Source of the DNA: Corynebacterium tuberculostearicum SK141
Lineage (GTDB): Bacteria; Actinomycetota; Actinomycetes; Mycobacteriales; Mycobacteriaceae
Assembly: GCF_000175635.1 (NCBI RefSeq)
Contig: NZ_ACVP01000007.1
Span: forward strand, 43,544-107,543
Reading direction: 5' to 3'
DNA: 64,000 nucleotides
Made by a program: the position numbers and the translations under genes. This document shows, one piece after another, positions 1 to 8,515 of this stretch. Position 1 is the stretch's first letter, and each line of letters opens with the position of its first letter. The notes under the pieces were generated by a model, which worked only from the letters and a program-made list of their open reading frames with translations, had not been told where the DNA came from and did no database searches.

Positions 1-318
1 GGCATAGCGCTTGGCGATGACCCAGCGCGCCGCCCGCACCGGAAACCCGCGCCGCCACAGACTCATCGCAATGAGCCCCACGCCAAAGCCGAGCAGGGTA
101 GAAAACATGGGCAGGCCGCGGTTGTGGACAAAGAAGGCGCCGAAGACCACGGCCGCCTTATCCCACGCGCTGCCATCAATGATGCCGCCGAAATAGCTGC
201 CCGGCCGGTCGGTGGTGATGATCCATGCCGTGGTCATATTGGCCATGGCGATGCCTAGAAGGGCCATGCCGCGCGCCACATCGGGCACGATCATGCGGGG
301 CCGGGGAGCTGAGCTCAC
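1..318 (-). CDS. DUF418/YeiB-like membrane protein, N-terminal part (runs off the window)
   Basis: This is the N-terminal part of a membrane protein reading leftwards out of the window. A GTG at 318 opens the frame and an ATG at 294 is an alternative. The first residues after the ATG read MIVPDVARGMALLGIAMAN. This arginine-glycine motif followed by a hydrophobic helix is typical of DUF418/YeiB-type multi-pass proteins of unknown function. A second hydrophobic stretch (FSTLLGFGVGLIAM) follows about 75 residues in. The gene lies 12 bp downstream of the adenylate cyclase stop on the same strand, so it may be co-transcribed. The family call rests on the N-terminus only. Confidence 0.6.
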   Translation of the reverse strand, partial: MSSAPRPRMIVPDVARGMALLGIAMANMTTAWIITTDRPGSYFGGIIDGSAWDKAAVVFGAFFVHNRGLPMFSTLLGFGVGLIAMSLWRRGFPVRAARWVIAKRYA

Positions 319-330
319 TTAAAAACCTCG

Positions 331-1863
331 TTATACCTCGGAACGTTCTGCCAGGGTAGCGCGGATAGGGCGAGCCAGCTGGGTCATGCGGTGACGGCCG
401 CGCAGCTCAATGGATTTCATCATAGTCCAGCGGGCCTGCTCGGCCTCGTTAGCGGTCTTGAGCGTGGCGGCGTTGGTAAGAACCTGGCCCGGGGTGTCCT
501 TGGCCAGCTCGGTCAGGCGCGCAGCCTCGTTCACGGCGTCACCAATGACGGTGTATTCGAAGCGATCCGCGCCGCCGATATGCCCGGCCACAACGTGCCC
601 CGCCGCCACGCCAATGCCCGCCTGCAGCTCCAGCCCGCGCAACTCGCCGCGCAGCTCGCGGGCGGCCTGCAGCGCCATGGAGGCGGAATCATAAACATTG
701 AGCGGCGCGCCAAAGACAGCCAGCGCGGCATCGCCCTGGAACTTGTTAATGATGCCTTTATTGCGGTGCACCACCTCGACGACGTGCTCGAAGAACTTAT
801 TGAGCTCCTCCACTACCTCCTCGGGGGAGTGGTTGACGGCGAAAGTAGTAGAACCGATGACGTCAATGAAGAGCACAGCGACCTTGCGGTCCTCGCCGCC
901 CAACTCGGGGCGCTCCTCTAGGGCGCGCTGCGCCACCTCGACGCCGACGTAGCGGCCGAAGATATCGCGCACGCGCTGGCGCTCGCGCAAGCCGCGCATC
1001 ATCTCGTTGAAACCGGCCTGCAGTACGCCCAGCTCGGACCCGTCATAGATATCGACCTCGGCATCGTTCTCGCCACGGCGCACCCGGTTAATGGCGTCCT
1101 GCAGCTCCACGATCGGGTCCACCACGCTCATCACCGCGAAGCTAGTACCGATAAACCCGGTGGCCAGAGCGGTAAGTGCCAGGGCCGTGATGGCGGGAAC
1201 CAGGTCTCCTGCGGTGCCGGAGAAGAGCCCGGTGCGCTGGGCGATGAGCACGAGCAAGATGCCGACCAACGGCACGCCGGAGGTCATCAGCCAGGTCGAA
1301 ATGAGGCGGTACTTGATGGGCGGCTCCAGGGTGGCGTCCTCGAAGCGGCGCGCCACCGCCTGGGCGGCCACAGGGCGCACGAGGCGCTCGGCCTGCAGGT
1401 AAGTCAAGATGACCACCACGAGGCCGGCCAGGGTGGCGGACACGCCCACGACGAGCCCGAGGCTGCCGGATTCCCGGCCGGAAATTACCACGGCCAGGAT
1501 GATGCCGATGAGCCACACCGCGGCCGCCACCGCGGATTGGTAGACGGGAATGCGCAGCACCAGGTTGCGCACCATATTCGGATCGTGCTCGTCCGGGTTG
1601 CGCTGCCAGTCCAGCACTGGGCGGAAAAGCAGCAGGGTGACGGCGATGCCGATGACCACGGCAAAGATGAGGTACACCGCGGCGACGCCCATCAGGCTGG
1701 GCAGCTCGGCGGCAAAGTCCTTAATCTCCGGCATCGGCAGGAAATAAAGGACAAAGGTCATGATGGCGATGGCGCCGATGAGGTTCGCGCCAAGGACTAA
1801 GGCGGCGTAGACCGGCCATTGGGTACCCATGAGCCATCGTGCGCCGCGCAGTAGTCTGTTCAT
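331..1863 (-). CDS. cyaB: Membrane-bound class III adenylate cyclase with HAMP domain
   Basis: A 510-residue protein that converts ATP to cAMP at the membrane. About six hydrophobic segments fill residues 15-270. A HAMP-like linker (VDPIVELQDAINRVRRGE) follows, then a class III catalytic domain from about residue 330. Catalytic landmarks are VLFIDVIGST (metal aspartate), KFQGDAALAVFGAP (substrate lysine and second aspartate) and YTVIGDAVNEAARL (transition-state region). This is the layout of C. glutamicum CyaB and mycobacterial Rv1318c-type cyclases. I chose the ATG at 1863, preceded by GAAGG; the frame stays open further upstream but then runs into holB. It is divergent from holB. The product would feed the cAMP-dependent regulator GlxR. 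Confidence 0.9.
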   Translation of the reverse strand: MNRLLRGARWLMGTQWPVYAALVLGANLIGAIAIMTFVLYFLPMPEIKDFAAELPSLMGVAAVYLIFAVVIGIAVTLLLFRPVLDWQRNPDEHDPNMVRNLVLRIPVYQSAVAAAVWLIGIILAVVISGRESGSLGLVVGVSATLAGLVVVILTYLQAERLVRPVAAQAVARRFEDATLEPPIKYRLISTWLMTSGVPLVGILLVLIAQRTGLFSGTAGDLVPAITALALTALATGFIGTSFAVMSVVDPIVELQDAINRVRRGENDAEVDIYDGSELGVLQAGFNEMMRGLRERQRVRDIFGRYVGVEVAQRALEERPELGGEDRKVAVLFIDVIGSTTFAVNHSPEEVVEELNKFFEHVVEVVHRNKGIINKFQGDAALAVFGAPLNVYDSASMALQAARELRGELRGLELQAGIGVAAGHVVAGHIGGADRFEYTVIGDAVNEAARLTELAKDTPGQVLTNAATLKTANEAEQARWTMMKSIELRGRHRMTQLARPIRATLAERSEV

Positions 1864-1887
1864 GCCTTCATACTTTAGTAAGACCAG

Positions 1888-1893
1888 TAGGCT
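1888..1893 (+). promoter_or_regulatory. Candidate -10 element for a leaderless holB transcript
   Basis: The hexamer TAGGCT ends 7 nt before the holB GTG and no ribosome binding site lies between. This spacing puts the predicted transcription start at the start codon. Confidence 0.4.
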
Positions 1894-1900
1894 AGGGCGA

Positions 1901-3100
1901 GTGAATACCGGAAGCGTTGCGCAAAGATTGGCAGATACCCCAGGTGTGGCCCGCACTATCCTGGGCGCCGCCCGGGCAGCTCGGGGGATGCCGGGGGCAG
2001 ACCCGCGGGCGATGAGCCATTCCTGGCTATTTACCGGCCCGCCGGGCTCCGGCCGTTCCTTGGCCGCCATCGATTTTGCGGCCGCGCTCATGTGCACGGA
2101 CGCAGAGGAACCGGGCTGCGGCCGGTGCGAGGCCTGTCGTGCGGTGCTGGAGACCAAACAACACACCGATCTGGTCCTCGTGGATCCGCAGGAGGTCATC
2201 ATTCCCGTGGATACGGTGCGCGAGGTCATCGGCCGTGCCGCGAGCCTGCCCACGGTGGCCCCTTGGCGCGTGGTGATCTTCAACAACGCCGACCGCCTCA
2301 ACAATAACGGCGCGAATGCCCTACTCAAGACGGTAGAGGAGCCGCCGGCGCGCACCGTAATTATCATGTGCGCGCCTTCCGACGCCCCCGAGGACTTCTC
2401 TCAGACCCTTCGCTCGCGCTGCCGGCACCTGTACATTCCCTCCCCGTCGGTGGAGAGCATTACCGCCCAGTTGGTCAGCGAGGGCGCCTCGGATCACGAC
2501 GCCCACTTGGCCGCCCTTACCTCCCTCCGTCACGTCGGCCGGGCGCGGCGCCTAGTCAACGATCCCGCGGTGCAAAAACGCCGCGCGGTGGCCATCAACC
2601 TGGCAGAGGAGGTCTTCCACGGCTCCCAGGGCTTCCAGGCGGTGACCTCGCTGCTGAAGATGGTGGACTCGGAGGCGAAGGAGTCGCATAAAGACCAGGA
2701 AGAGGCCGAGCTGGCGAAACTGGAACAGACCCTCGGCGTGGGTGCGAAGGGCAAAGGCGCGGCTAAGGCGCAGCGCGACGCCCGCTCCGCCATCAAGGAT
2801 CTGCAGGACCAGCACAAAAAGCGGGCGAAGCGCCGCGTGATCGATAACCTGGACCTCGTGCTTGTTGATCTCTCCGGCGTCTACCGCGATGCGCTCATGC
2901 AGAAGGTGGGCGCGCAGGTGGATTTGACCCACCCGGACTTCGCCGGTCTTTCTGGTGAGATCGCGCAGCGCGTGAGCGAGGAAGGCTTGCTGGACTGCCA
3001 GGCGGCTATCACGTTGTGCCGCGAGCAGCTGACCCAAAACGTCGGCACGCAGATTGCCTTTGACGGGCTGGTGGGCCGCCTGCGCCGTGCGTGCCTGTAG
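1901..3100 (+). CDS. holB: DNA polymerase III subunit delta'
   Basis: A 399-residue clamp-loader subunit that opens the sliding clamp with the tau/gamma and delta subunits. It has a Walker A-like loop (FTGPPGSGRS), a zinc-binding cysteine cluster (CGRCEACRAV) and the sensor region NALLKTVEEPP with SRCRHL (SRC motif). These are typical of actinobacterial DnaX/HolB proteins. The GTG at 1901 was chosen; the frame is open to 1829 but that would overlap the divergent cyaB. Residues about 270-320 form a charged, lysine/glutamate-rich linker before the C-terminal helical domain. Confidence 0.92.
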   Translation: MNTGSVAQRLADTPGVARTILGAARAARGMPGADPRAMSHSWLFTGPPGSGRSLAAIDFAAALMCTDAEEPGCGRCEACRAVLETKQHTDLVLVDPQEVIIPVDTVREVIGRAASLPTVAPWRVVIFNNADRLNNNGANALLKTVEEPPARTVIIMCAPSDAPEDFSQTLRSRCRHLYIPSPSVESITAQLVSEGASDHDAHLAALTSLRHVGRARRLVNDPAVQKRRAVAINLAEEVFHGSQGFQAVTSLLKMVDSEAKESHKDQEEAELAKLEQTLGVGAKGKGAAKAQRDARSAIKDLQDQHKKRAKRRVIDNLDLVLVDLSGVYRDALMQKVGAQVDLTHPDFAGLSGEIAQRVSEEGLLDCQAAITLCREQLTQNVGTQIAFDGLVGRLRRACL

Positions 3101-3176
3101 GTGGGGCCCGATTTCTATTCCGTGGCACCCCTAGGTTAGACTTTCTCTTGCTGCACTGGCGTATGCCGAGCAGCGC

Positions 3177-3252
3177 GCCGCCTTAGCTCAGTCGGTAGAG
3201 CATTTCACTCGTAATGAAAAGGTCGCGAGTTCGATTCTCGCAGGCGGCTCCA
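3177..3252 (+). tRNA. tRNA-Thr (anticodon CGU)
   Basis: The cloverleaf can be drawn directly. The acceptor GCCGCCT pairs with AGGCGGC, the D arm has TAGCTCAGTCGGTAGAGCA, the anticodon loop is CTCGTAA, and the T arm has GGTTCGATTC-type pairing (GCGAGTTCGATTCTCGC). The discriminator is T and CCA (3250-3252) is encoded in the genome. Confidence 0.95.
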
Positions 3253-3256
3253 CAGT

Positions 3257-3284
3257 GGCCGCAGGTGTATAGCCTGCGGCCTTT
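3257..3284 (+). terminator. Rho-independent terminator after the tRNA
   Basis: A 9-bp perfect stem (GGCCGCAGG with CCTGCGGCC, 7-nt loop) is followed by a short T run. It starts 5 nt after the CCA end of the tRNA. Confidence 0.75.
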
Positions 3285-3321
3285 CGCGGTTTCGGGGACA
3301 GCGGGTTGTGGGTGTAGCGCG

Positions 3322-4944
3322 CTAAGCCTCGCCGTGGTTATTGAGCAGGCGTGGGACCACCTTGCCAGTGGCGTTGCGCGGGAGCTTGGCCAGGAAGTGC
3401 ACGTCGCGCGGCACGGAGTGATCGGCGAGCTTGGTGCGGACCCAGTCGCGGATGGCGTCGGCGGTGAGGGCCTTTCCGGCGGCGTCGGCAGTAGGCACCG
3501 CCCACACGGCGATGCGTTGGAAGGTCTCGCTATCCTCTACGCCGCCAGCATGAACCTCGTGGATGCCGGGCATGGCCTCGAGGACCTCGGTGACGGACTG
3601 CGGGTGGACGTTTTCGCCGCCGACGATGATCATGTCATCGGCGCGGCCGACCACGTGTAGGAAGTCATGCTCATCGATATAGCCCAAGTCACCGATGGAG
3701 ATGAGCCCGTCCACCTTATTGAGGCGCAGGTTGGGATTGGTATATCCGGTCATGGCGGTGGAGTTGTTCAGGTAGATCTCTCCCACCTCGCCGCGCGGCA
3801 CCGGGTGGCCTTCCTTATCGAGGATGCGCAGCTTCGTGCCGGAGGCCACGCGTCCGGCGATGGTGGGGTTGGCGGCCACCTGGTCCATGGTGGCGGTCGT
3901 CGCGAGCGCGAGCTCGGTGGATCCGTACACGTTGCATAGGATGGCGCCGAAGCGCTCATTGGTCTCCTTGACCACCTCCGGGGTCAGTGCATTGCCGGCC
4001 GAGGCGATGAATTTCAGGCTCGAGGTATCGAACTCACCGGCTGGGTCCCGCTCCACCAAGCGCTTAAAGAAGATGGGGGAGGAAATCATGCCATCGAGGC
4101 GGTAGCGCTGGACGTCGTCAAGCACCTGCTCCGCGTCGAATACGCGGCGGGTGACGATGGTATTGCGCAGGCCCAGCGCGATATTGATGCAGGCCCAACC
4201 CCAGGTGTGAAAAATGGAGGCGGTGAGCTGCAGGCGCTGGTCGGCGCGCCACGGAATCGTATCCACGATAGAGGCCAGCACCACGGGCAGGGTGGGCTCC
4301 GGCCGCACAATGCCCTTCGGAATGCCGGTGGTGCCGGAGGACATGAGCACGATTGAGCCGTGCTTGGGGAAGCGCGGCAGCTCCACGGCCGGTGGGTTCT
4401 TTACAATCTTGTCCAGCTTCGGCAGATCGCTTGCGCCCGTATCGTGCGCGATGATGACCGGGATATCGGTGTCCACGCGGTCGATGAACTCATCATCCAC
4501 GACGAGCACATTGATGCCATTCTCCTCGATGCAGCCTGCCAGCTGCTCCGGGGAGGAGCCCACGTTGAGCAGGTAAATAGAAGCGCCCACATAGCCCTTG
4601 GCGCCGAGCGGAATGATGATGCCGCGGCCGTTGCGCGCCATGACGCCGAGGCGAATCTCGGGCAGGTCCAGCGAGCGGAGGTAGCGGGCGAAGCCCTGCG
4701 TGTGGGTGCGCAGCTGGCGGTAGGTGAGGGTGCCGTCGTCGTCGATAAGCGCCAAGCGCTCCGGGCAGGCGAGGTAGCCCTGTTCGATCTCGCGCGCGGT
4801 GGTGAAGCGGTAGCGGGCCAGGTTCGGCAGCAGGTTGAGCTGGGCCTTCGCGCCGCCTTGGTGGCTGATGAGTCCGGCGTTAAGAAGCGCCGGCACGAAC
4901 CGGCCGAGGGCTGCAGCGTGGAATGTGAAATCAGAAAAATTCAC
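3322..4944 (-). CDS. AMP-binding acyl-CoA synthetase/ligase
   Basis: A 540-residue member of the ANL adenylate-forming superfamily, which activates a carboxylic acid as acyl-AMP and normally transfers it to CoA. The phosphate-binding motif LMSSGTTGIPKG is at about residue 200, with YGSTELA, GDLGYIDEHDF and the C-terminal catalytic lysine region RNATGKVVPR. The start is a GTG. It is single, convergent with the upstream tRNA, and clearly divergent from the three clustered fadD paralogues at 36.8-42.3 kb. The substrate cannot be read from the sequence; a medium/long-chain or aryl acid is possible. Confidence 0.8.
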   Translation of the reverse strand: MNFSDFTFHAAALGRFVPALLNAGLISHQGGAKAQLNLLPNLARYRFTTAREIEQGYLACPERLALIDDDGTLTYRQLRTHTQGFARYLRSLDLPEIRLGVMARNGRGIIIPLGAKGYVGASIYLLNVGSSPEQLAGCIEENGINVLVVDDEFIDRVDTDIPVIIAHDTGASDLPKLDKIVKNPPAVELPRFPKHGSIVLMSSGTTGIPKGIVRPEPTLPVVLASIVDTIPWRADQRLQLTASIFHTWGWACINIALGLRNTIVTRRVFDAEQVLDDVQRYRLDGMISSPIFFKRLVERDPAGEFDTSSLKFIASAGNALTPEVVKETNERFGAILCNVYGSTELALATTATMDQVAANPTIAGRVASGTKLRILDKEGHPVPRGEVGEIYLNNSTAMTGYTNPNLRLNKVDGLISIGDLGYIDEHDFLHVVGRADDMIIVGGENVHPQSVTEVLEAMPGIHEVHAGGVEDSETFQRIAVWAVPTADAAGKALTADAIRDWVRTKLADHSVPRDVHFLAKLPRNATGKVVPRLLNNHGEA

Positions 4945-5095
4945 GATCGGGAAAGCTCCAAATTAGCGAAGATAACGAAAAGATAACCATGGACGATATC
5001 GTGAGAGAGGCGGGCGGTGTTGCCGCCAACTCGAAATATGTTACAGAAGTGACTACAGTTACCTGAAGTTACTGGTGTTTCTAGAAAAGGATCTC

Positions 5096-5911
5096 ATGAA
5101 ATCTCTGCAGCTCAAAGTCCTCTCCGTGGTTGCTTCCGCGCTGGCCGTCGTAGGCGTGGCTGTCGCGCCGCAGGCCACCGCCGCGGAGCGCAACCTAGTA
5201 GCCTTCGGCGATTCCGTCCTTGCGGATCCAGATGCCGGCTCCTACTTTGCTCACCGTTTCGATCCCTCTAAGGGTGTGGGCATGGATTGCCCTACCTCCA
5301 ATAATTACGCCAAGCGTGCAGGCGCCAAGCTGCGCCTTCCGGTGAGGGACTTCTCTTGCTCCGGTGCCGTGTCCATGTCTCGCGGTCCGCAGGTTTCCCA
5401 GCAGGTGGATGCGGCCATCCGCAGCGGCGCGCTGACTCCGGCTACCAACCGCGTGGTTATCACCACTGGCTTTAATGACACTTACAACCACCGCGATATG
5501 AACCTGCCGCAGATTCGCAAGCAGTTCGCGGACCGCACCGCCCCGCAGATCGAGCGCATTAAGCGCGCGGCCCCGAACGCCCGCGTCCAGATCGTGGGAT
5601 ACCCCACCATCGGCACCGGCCCTTATTACTGTCTATTCCACTTCGGCCCGCGCCCGGCCGATTCCACCTTCCTGCCGGGCATCCAGGACTTTGAGAATAA
5701 GGCGCAGTGGATGCAGGTGGACCTAGCGGCACGCACCGGCGTGCAGTTCTTGGATATGAAACCTTCCACCCGCAATAACGGCATGTGTGCCGATGCGAAC
5801 CAGCGCATGTGGGCTGGTCTGGTGGACTTTACTGGCGGTGACGGCAACTTGCCCATCCACATGAACCAGCGCGGCCACGAGCATGCGGCCAACGTCATTG
5901 CCCGCTCTTAA
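5096..5911 (+). CDS. Secreted SGNH/GDSL-type hydrolase (lipase/esterase)
   Basis: A 271-residue protein with a Sec signal peptide (lysine after Met, hydrophobic stretch, cleavage near AQA-like ATAAE at about residue 32). Block I is AFGDSVLADP with the nucleophile serine, the oxyanion asparagine region is TTGFNDTY, and the C-terminal catalytic histidine lies in DGNLPIHMNQRGH. The family hydrolyses esters and lipids outside the cell. Paired cysteines suggest disulfides in the exported form. The ATG at 5096 was chosen because it begins the signal peptide and follows AAAAGGA. It stands alone between divergent and co-directional genes. Confidence 0.85.
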   Translation: MKSLQLKVLSVVASALAVVGVAVAPQATAAERNLVAFGDSVLADPDAGSYFAHRFDPSKGVGMDCPTSNNYAKRAGAKLRLPVRDFSCSGAVSMSRGPQVSQQVDAAIRSGALTPATNRVVITTGFNDTYNHRDMNLPQIRKQFADRTAPQIERIKRAAPNARVQIVGYPTIGTGPYYCLFHFGPRPADSTFLPGIQDFENKAQWMQVDLAARTGVQFLDMKPSTRNNGMCADANQRMWAGLVDFTGGDGNLPIHMNQRGHEHAANVIARS

Positions 5912-5963
5912 AAAGAGTTTTCAATAATGCGCCGGTTTTGAAAATATAGGTACGCTCGGGCGC

Positions 5964-7049
5964 ATGACTGTAAAAGCTGTTATTGCCCGCTCCAAGGGCG
6001 CGGAAGTCGAAACCGTCAATATCGTTGTCCCCGACCCCGGCCCTAATGACGTCATCGTGCGCGTCCAGGCCTGCGGTGTGTGCCACACCGACCTTGCCTA
6101 CCGCGATGGCGATATTGAAGACGCCTTCCCCTTCCTGCTCGGCCACGAGGCCGCAGGCGTGGTAGAAACCGTAGGTTCTGCGGTCACCCACGTGGAGGAA
6201 GGCGACTTCGTCATTTTGAACTGGCGCGCCGTGTGCGGCGAGTGCCGCGCCTGCAAGAAGGGCGAGCCAAAGTACTGCTTTAATACCCACAACGCCTCCA
6301 AGAAGATGACCCTCGAGGATGGCACCGAGCTCACCCCTGCGTTGGGCATCGGTTCCTTCGCGGAGAAGACCCTGGTCCACGAGGGCCAGTGCACCAAGGT
6401 GGAAGACACCGACCCGGCTGCCGCTGGCCTGCTGGGCTGCGGCATCATGGCGGGCCTCGGCGCGGCCGTGAATACCGGCGATATCCAGCTCGGCGAGTCC
6501 GTCGCTGTCTTTGGCTGCGGCGGCGTCGGCATGGCGGCCATTGCGGGCGCCAAGCTGGCGAGCGCGGCGAAGATCATTGCCGTGGATATCGACGAGTCCA
6601 AGCTGGAGACCGCCCGCGAGTTCGGCGCGACCGACACCATCTGCTCCAAGGATCTCTCGGAACAAGAAGTCATTGACGCCGTCCGCGAGCTCACCGGCGG
6701 CTTCGGCACCGACGTCTCTATCGACGCTGTGGGCATCCAGCCCACCTGGCGCCAGGCCTTCTACTCCCGCGACCATGCCGGCCGCATGGTCATGGTGGGC
6801 GTGCCGAACCTCACCGACCACGTGGACATTCCGGCCATCGACCTCTACGGCCGCGGCGGCTCCATCAAGCCCGCGTGGTACGGCGATTGCCTCCCAGAGC
6901 GCGATTTCCCCGCTTACGTAGCGCTGTCCAAGGCCGGCAACTTCCCGCTGGACAAGTTTGTCACCGAGCGCATTGCGCTTGACGACGTCGAGCAGGCCTT
7001 TACCACCATGAAGTCCGGCAAGGTTCTGCGTTCGGTGGTGGAGTTCTAA
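5964..7049 (+). CDS. mscR: S-(hydroxymethyl)mycothiol dehydrogenase (mycothiol-dependent formaldehyde dehydrogenase)
   Basis: A 361-residue zinc-dependent medium-chain dehydrogenase. The catalytic zinc site is in CGVCHTD and GHEAAG, the structural zinc cysteines are in [15 protein letters not shown], and the NAD-binding loop is [10 protein letters not shown]. The whole length matches the mycothiol-specific branch (C. glutamicum AdhE/FadH, mycobacterial AdhE2) that oxidises the formaldehyde-mycothiol adduct. It overlaps the next gene by one base (TAATG). That partner, a metallo-hydrolase, is conserved beside this enzyme in actinobacteria. The cofactor is supplied by the MshA pathway, whose first gene lies at 42.4 kb. 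Confidence 0.9.
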   Translation: MTVKAVIARSKGAEVETVNIVVPDPGPNDVIVRVQACGVCHTDLAYRDGDIEDAFPFLLGHEAAGVVETVGSAVTHVEEGDFVILNWRAVCGECRACKKGEPKYCFNTHNASKKMTLEDGTELTPALGIGSFAEKTLVHEGQCTKVEDTDPAAAGLLGCGIMAGLGAAVNTGDIQLGESVAVFGCGGVGMAAIAGAKLASAAKIIAVDIDESKLETAREFGATDTICSKDLSEQEVIDAVRELTGGFGTDVSIDAVGIQPTWRQAFYSRDHAGRMVMVGVPNLTDHVDIPAIDLYGRGGSIKPAWYGDCLPERDFPAYVALSKAGNFPLDKFVTERIALDDVEQAFTTMKSGKVLRSVVEF

Positions 7050-7663
7050 TGCGTATCGATAGCACGGTTACTTCTGGCAAGTTCCGCCTCGATGGCGGCG
7101 AGTGGGACGTGGACAATAACGTCTACGTCGTGGGCGATGACTCCAGCGTGTACGTGGTGGACCCCTCCCACGATCTGGATGCGGTAGCAGAGCTCGTTGG
7201 CGATCGTCGCGTGGAAGGCATCTTGCTCACCCACGCGCACAATGACCACTGCGAGCTCGCCCCCGAGGCCGCCAAGCGCTTCGATACCGAGGTCTACCTG
7301 CACCCGGACGATGACATGCTGTGGCAGGAGTCCAATGGCGATGCTCCATACACGCCATTGGCGGACCGCGGTCAGTTCGATATTGGCGGCGAGAAGATCA
7401 CGGTCTACCACACCCCGGGCCACTCGCCGGGCTGCGTGGTGCTGCACGTGGGCGAGACGCTGCTGTCGGGCGATACGCTCTTCAACGGCGGCCCCGGCGC
7501 CACCGGCCGCAAGTACTCCGACTTCGATGTGATCATCGAGTCGCTGAAGAACGTCGTCTTCACCCTGCCGGAGGACACCAAGGTCCTGCCAGGGCATGGC
7601 GATGCCACCACGGTGGGCGTGGAGGCTGCGCGCATCGACGAATACATCGAGCGCGGCTACTAG
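7049..7663 (+). CDS. MBL-fold metallo-hydrolase, partner of the mycothiol dehydrogenase
   Basis: A 204-residue metallo-beta-lactamase-fold protein. The metal-binding motif THAHNDHCE is near residue 60, followed by HTPGHSPGC, SGDTLF and LPGHGDATT, giving a complete glyoxalase II-like ligand set. It is translationally coupled to the dehydrogenase by a one-base overlap. From that pairing I infer that it hydrolyses S-formylmycothiol or a related thioester, finishing formaldehyde oxidation to formate. The exact substrate is not shown by the sequence. It ends 3 bp from the convergent rmlA stop. Confidence 0.85.
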   Translation: MRIDSTVTSGKFRLDGGEWDVDNNVYVVGDDSSVYVVDPSHDLDAVAELVGDRRVEGILLTHAHNDHCELAPEAAKRFDTEVYLHPDDDMLWQESNGDAPYTPLADRGQFDIGGEKITVYHTPGHSPGCVVLHVGETLLSGDTLFNGGPGATGRKYSDFDVIIESLKNVVFTLPEDTKVLPGHGDATTVGVEAARIDEYIERGY

Positions 7664-7666
7664 CCT

Positions 7667-8515
7667 CTAGTACGCCCTCAGGTACTCGCCGTAGCCGGAC
7701 TTGAGTAACGGCTCGGCGAGTTTTTCTAGCTGGGCGCGGTCGATGAAGCCGGCGTCGAAGGCGGCCACTTCTGGTGAGCCGATAACGATGCCGGTGCGTT
7801 TTTGCATCACCTCGACGTAGGCGGAGGCCTCGCTCATCGAGTCCACCGTTCCCGTATCGAGCCACACGCTGCCGCGGTGCAGGCGCTGGACATTGAGCTC
7901 GCCGCGGCGCAGGTACTCCTCGTTTACCGCCGTGATCTCCAGTTCACCGCGGCCGCTGGGTTCGATGCCCTTGGCTATCTCCACGACGGAGTTGTCATAA
8001 AAGTACAAGCCCACCACCGCGTGGTTCGACCGCGGCACTTCCGGCTTTTCCTCGATGCTGAGCGCACGGCCTGCGGTGTCGAATTCCACGACACCGTAGC
8101 GCTGCGGATCCGAGACCTCGTAGGCGAAGATGATGCCGCCTTCCGGATCTTGGCAGTGGGCGAGCTCGCCGCCGAAGCCGTGGAAGATATTATCGCCGAG
8201 CACCAGCGCGACGCTGTCGTCTCCAATAAACTCCTCGCCAATCAAGAAGGCCTGCGCGAGCCCCTCCGGCCGCGGTTGGACCGCGTAATCGATCATCAGC
8301 CCAAGCTGCGATCCATCGCCAAAGAGCCGCTGGAAGGCCCCCGCATCCTCTGGGGTGGTAATGATGAGGATCTCCCGAATACCCGCTTGAATGAGCGTGG
8401 TTAGCGGGTAATAAATCATCGGCTTGTCATAAATGGGCATGAGCTGCTTCGAGATGCCCTTGGTAATCGGGTAGAGCCGCGTGCCGGACCCGCCGGCCAG
8501 GATGATGCCTTTCAT
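7667..8515 (-). CDS. rmlA: Glucose-1-phosphate thymidylyltransferase
   Basis: A 282-residue nucleotidyltransferase that makes dTDP-glucose from dTTP and glucose-1-phosphate, the first step of dTDP-L-rhamnose synthesis. The N-terminal signature [19 protein letters not shown], the [11 protein letters not shown] loop and [13 protein letters not shown] are all intact, and the length is close to the family norm. It is the last gene of the rmlB-rmlCD-rmlA operon; its ATG directly abuts the rmlCD stop. Rhamnose made here links arabinogalactan to peptidoglycan in mycolata. Confidence 0.95.
   Translation of the reverse strand: MKGIILAGGSGTRLYPITKGISKQLMPIYDKPMIYYPLTTLIQAGIREILIITTPEDAGAFQRLFGDGSQLGLMIDYAVQPRPEGLAQAFLIGEEFIGDDSVALVLGDNIFHGFGGELAHCQDPEGGIIFAYEVSDPQRYGVVEFDTAGRALSIEEKPEVPRSNHAVVGLYFYDNSVVEIAKGIEPSGRGELEITAVNEEYLRRGELNVQRLHRGSVWLDTGTVDSMSEASAYVEVMQKRTGIVIGSPEVAAFDAGFIDRAQLEKLAEPLLKSGYGEYLRAY

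Noticed and set aside
6098..6821. Long minus-strand frames opposite mscR
   Set aside because: They lie wholly within the intact dehydrogenase gene, and their composition follows its third-codon GC bias. No motif is seen.
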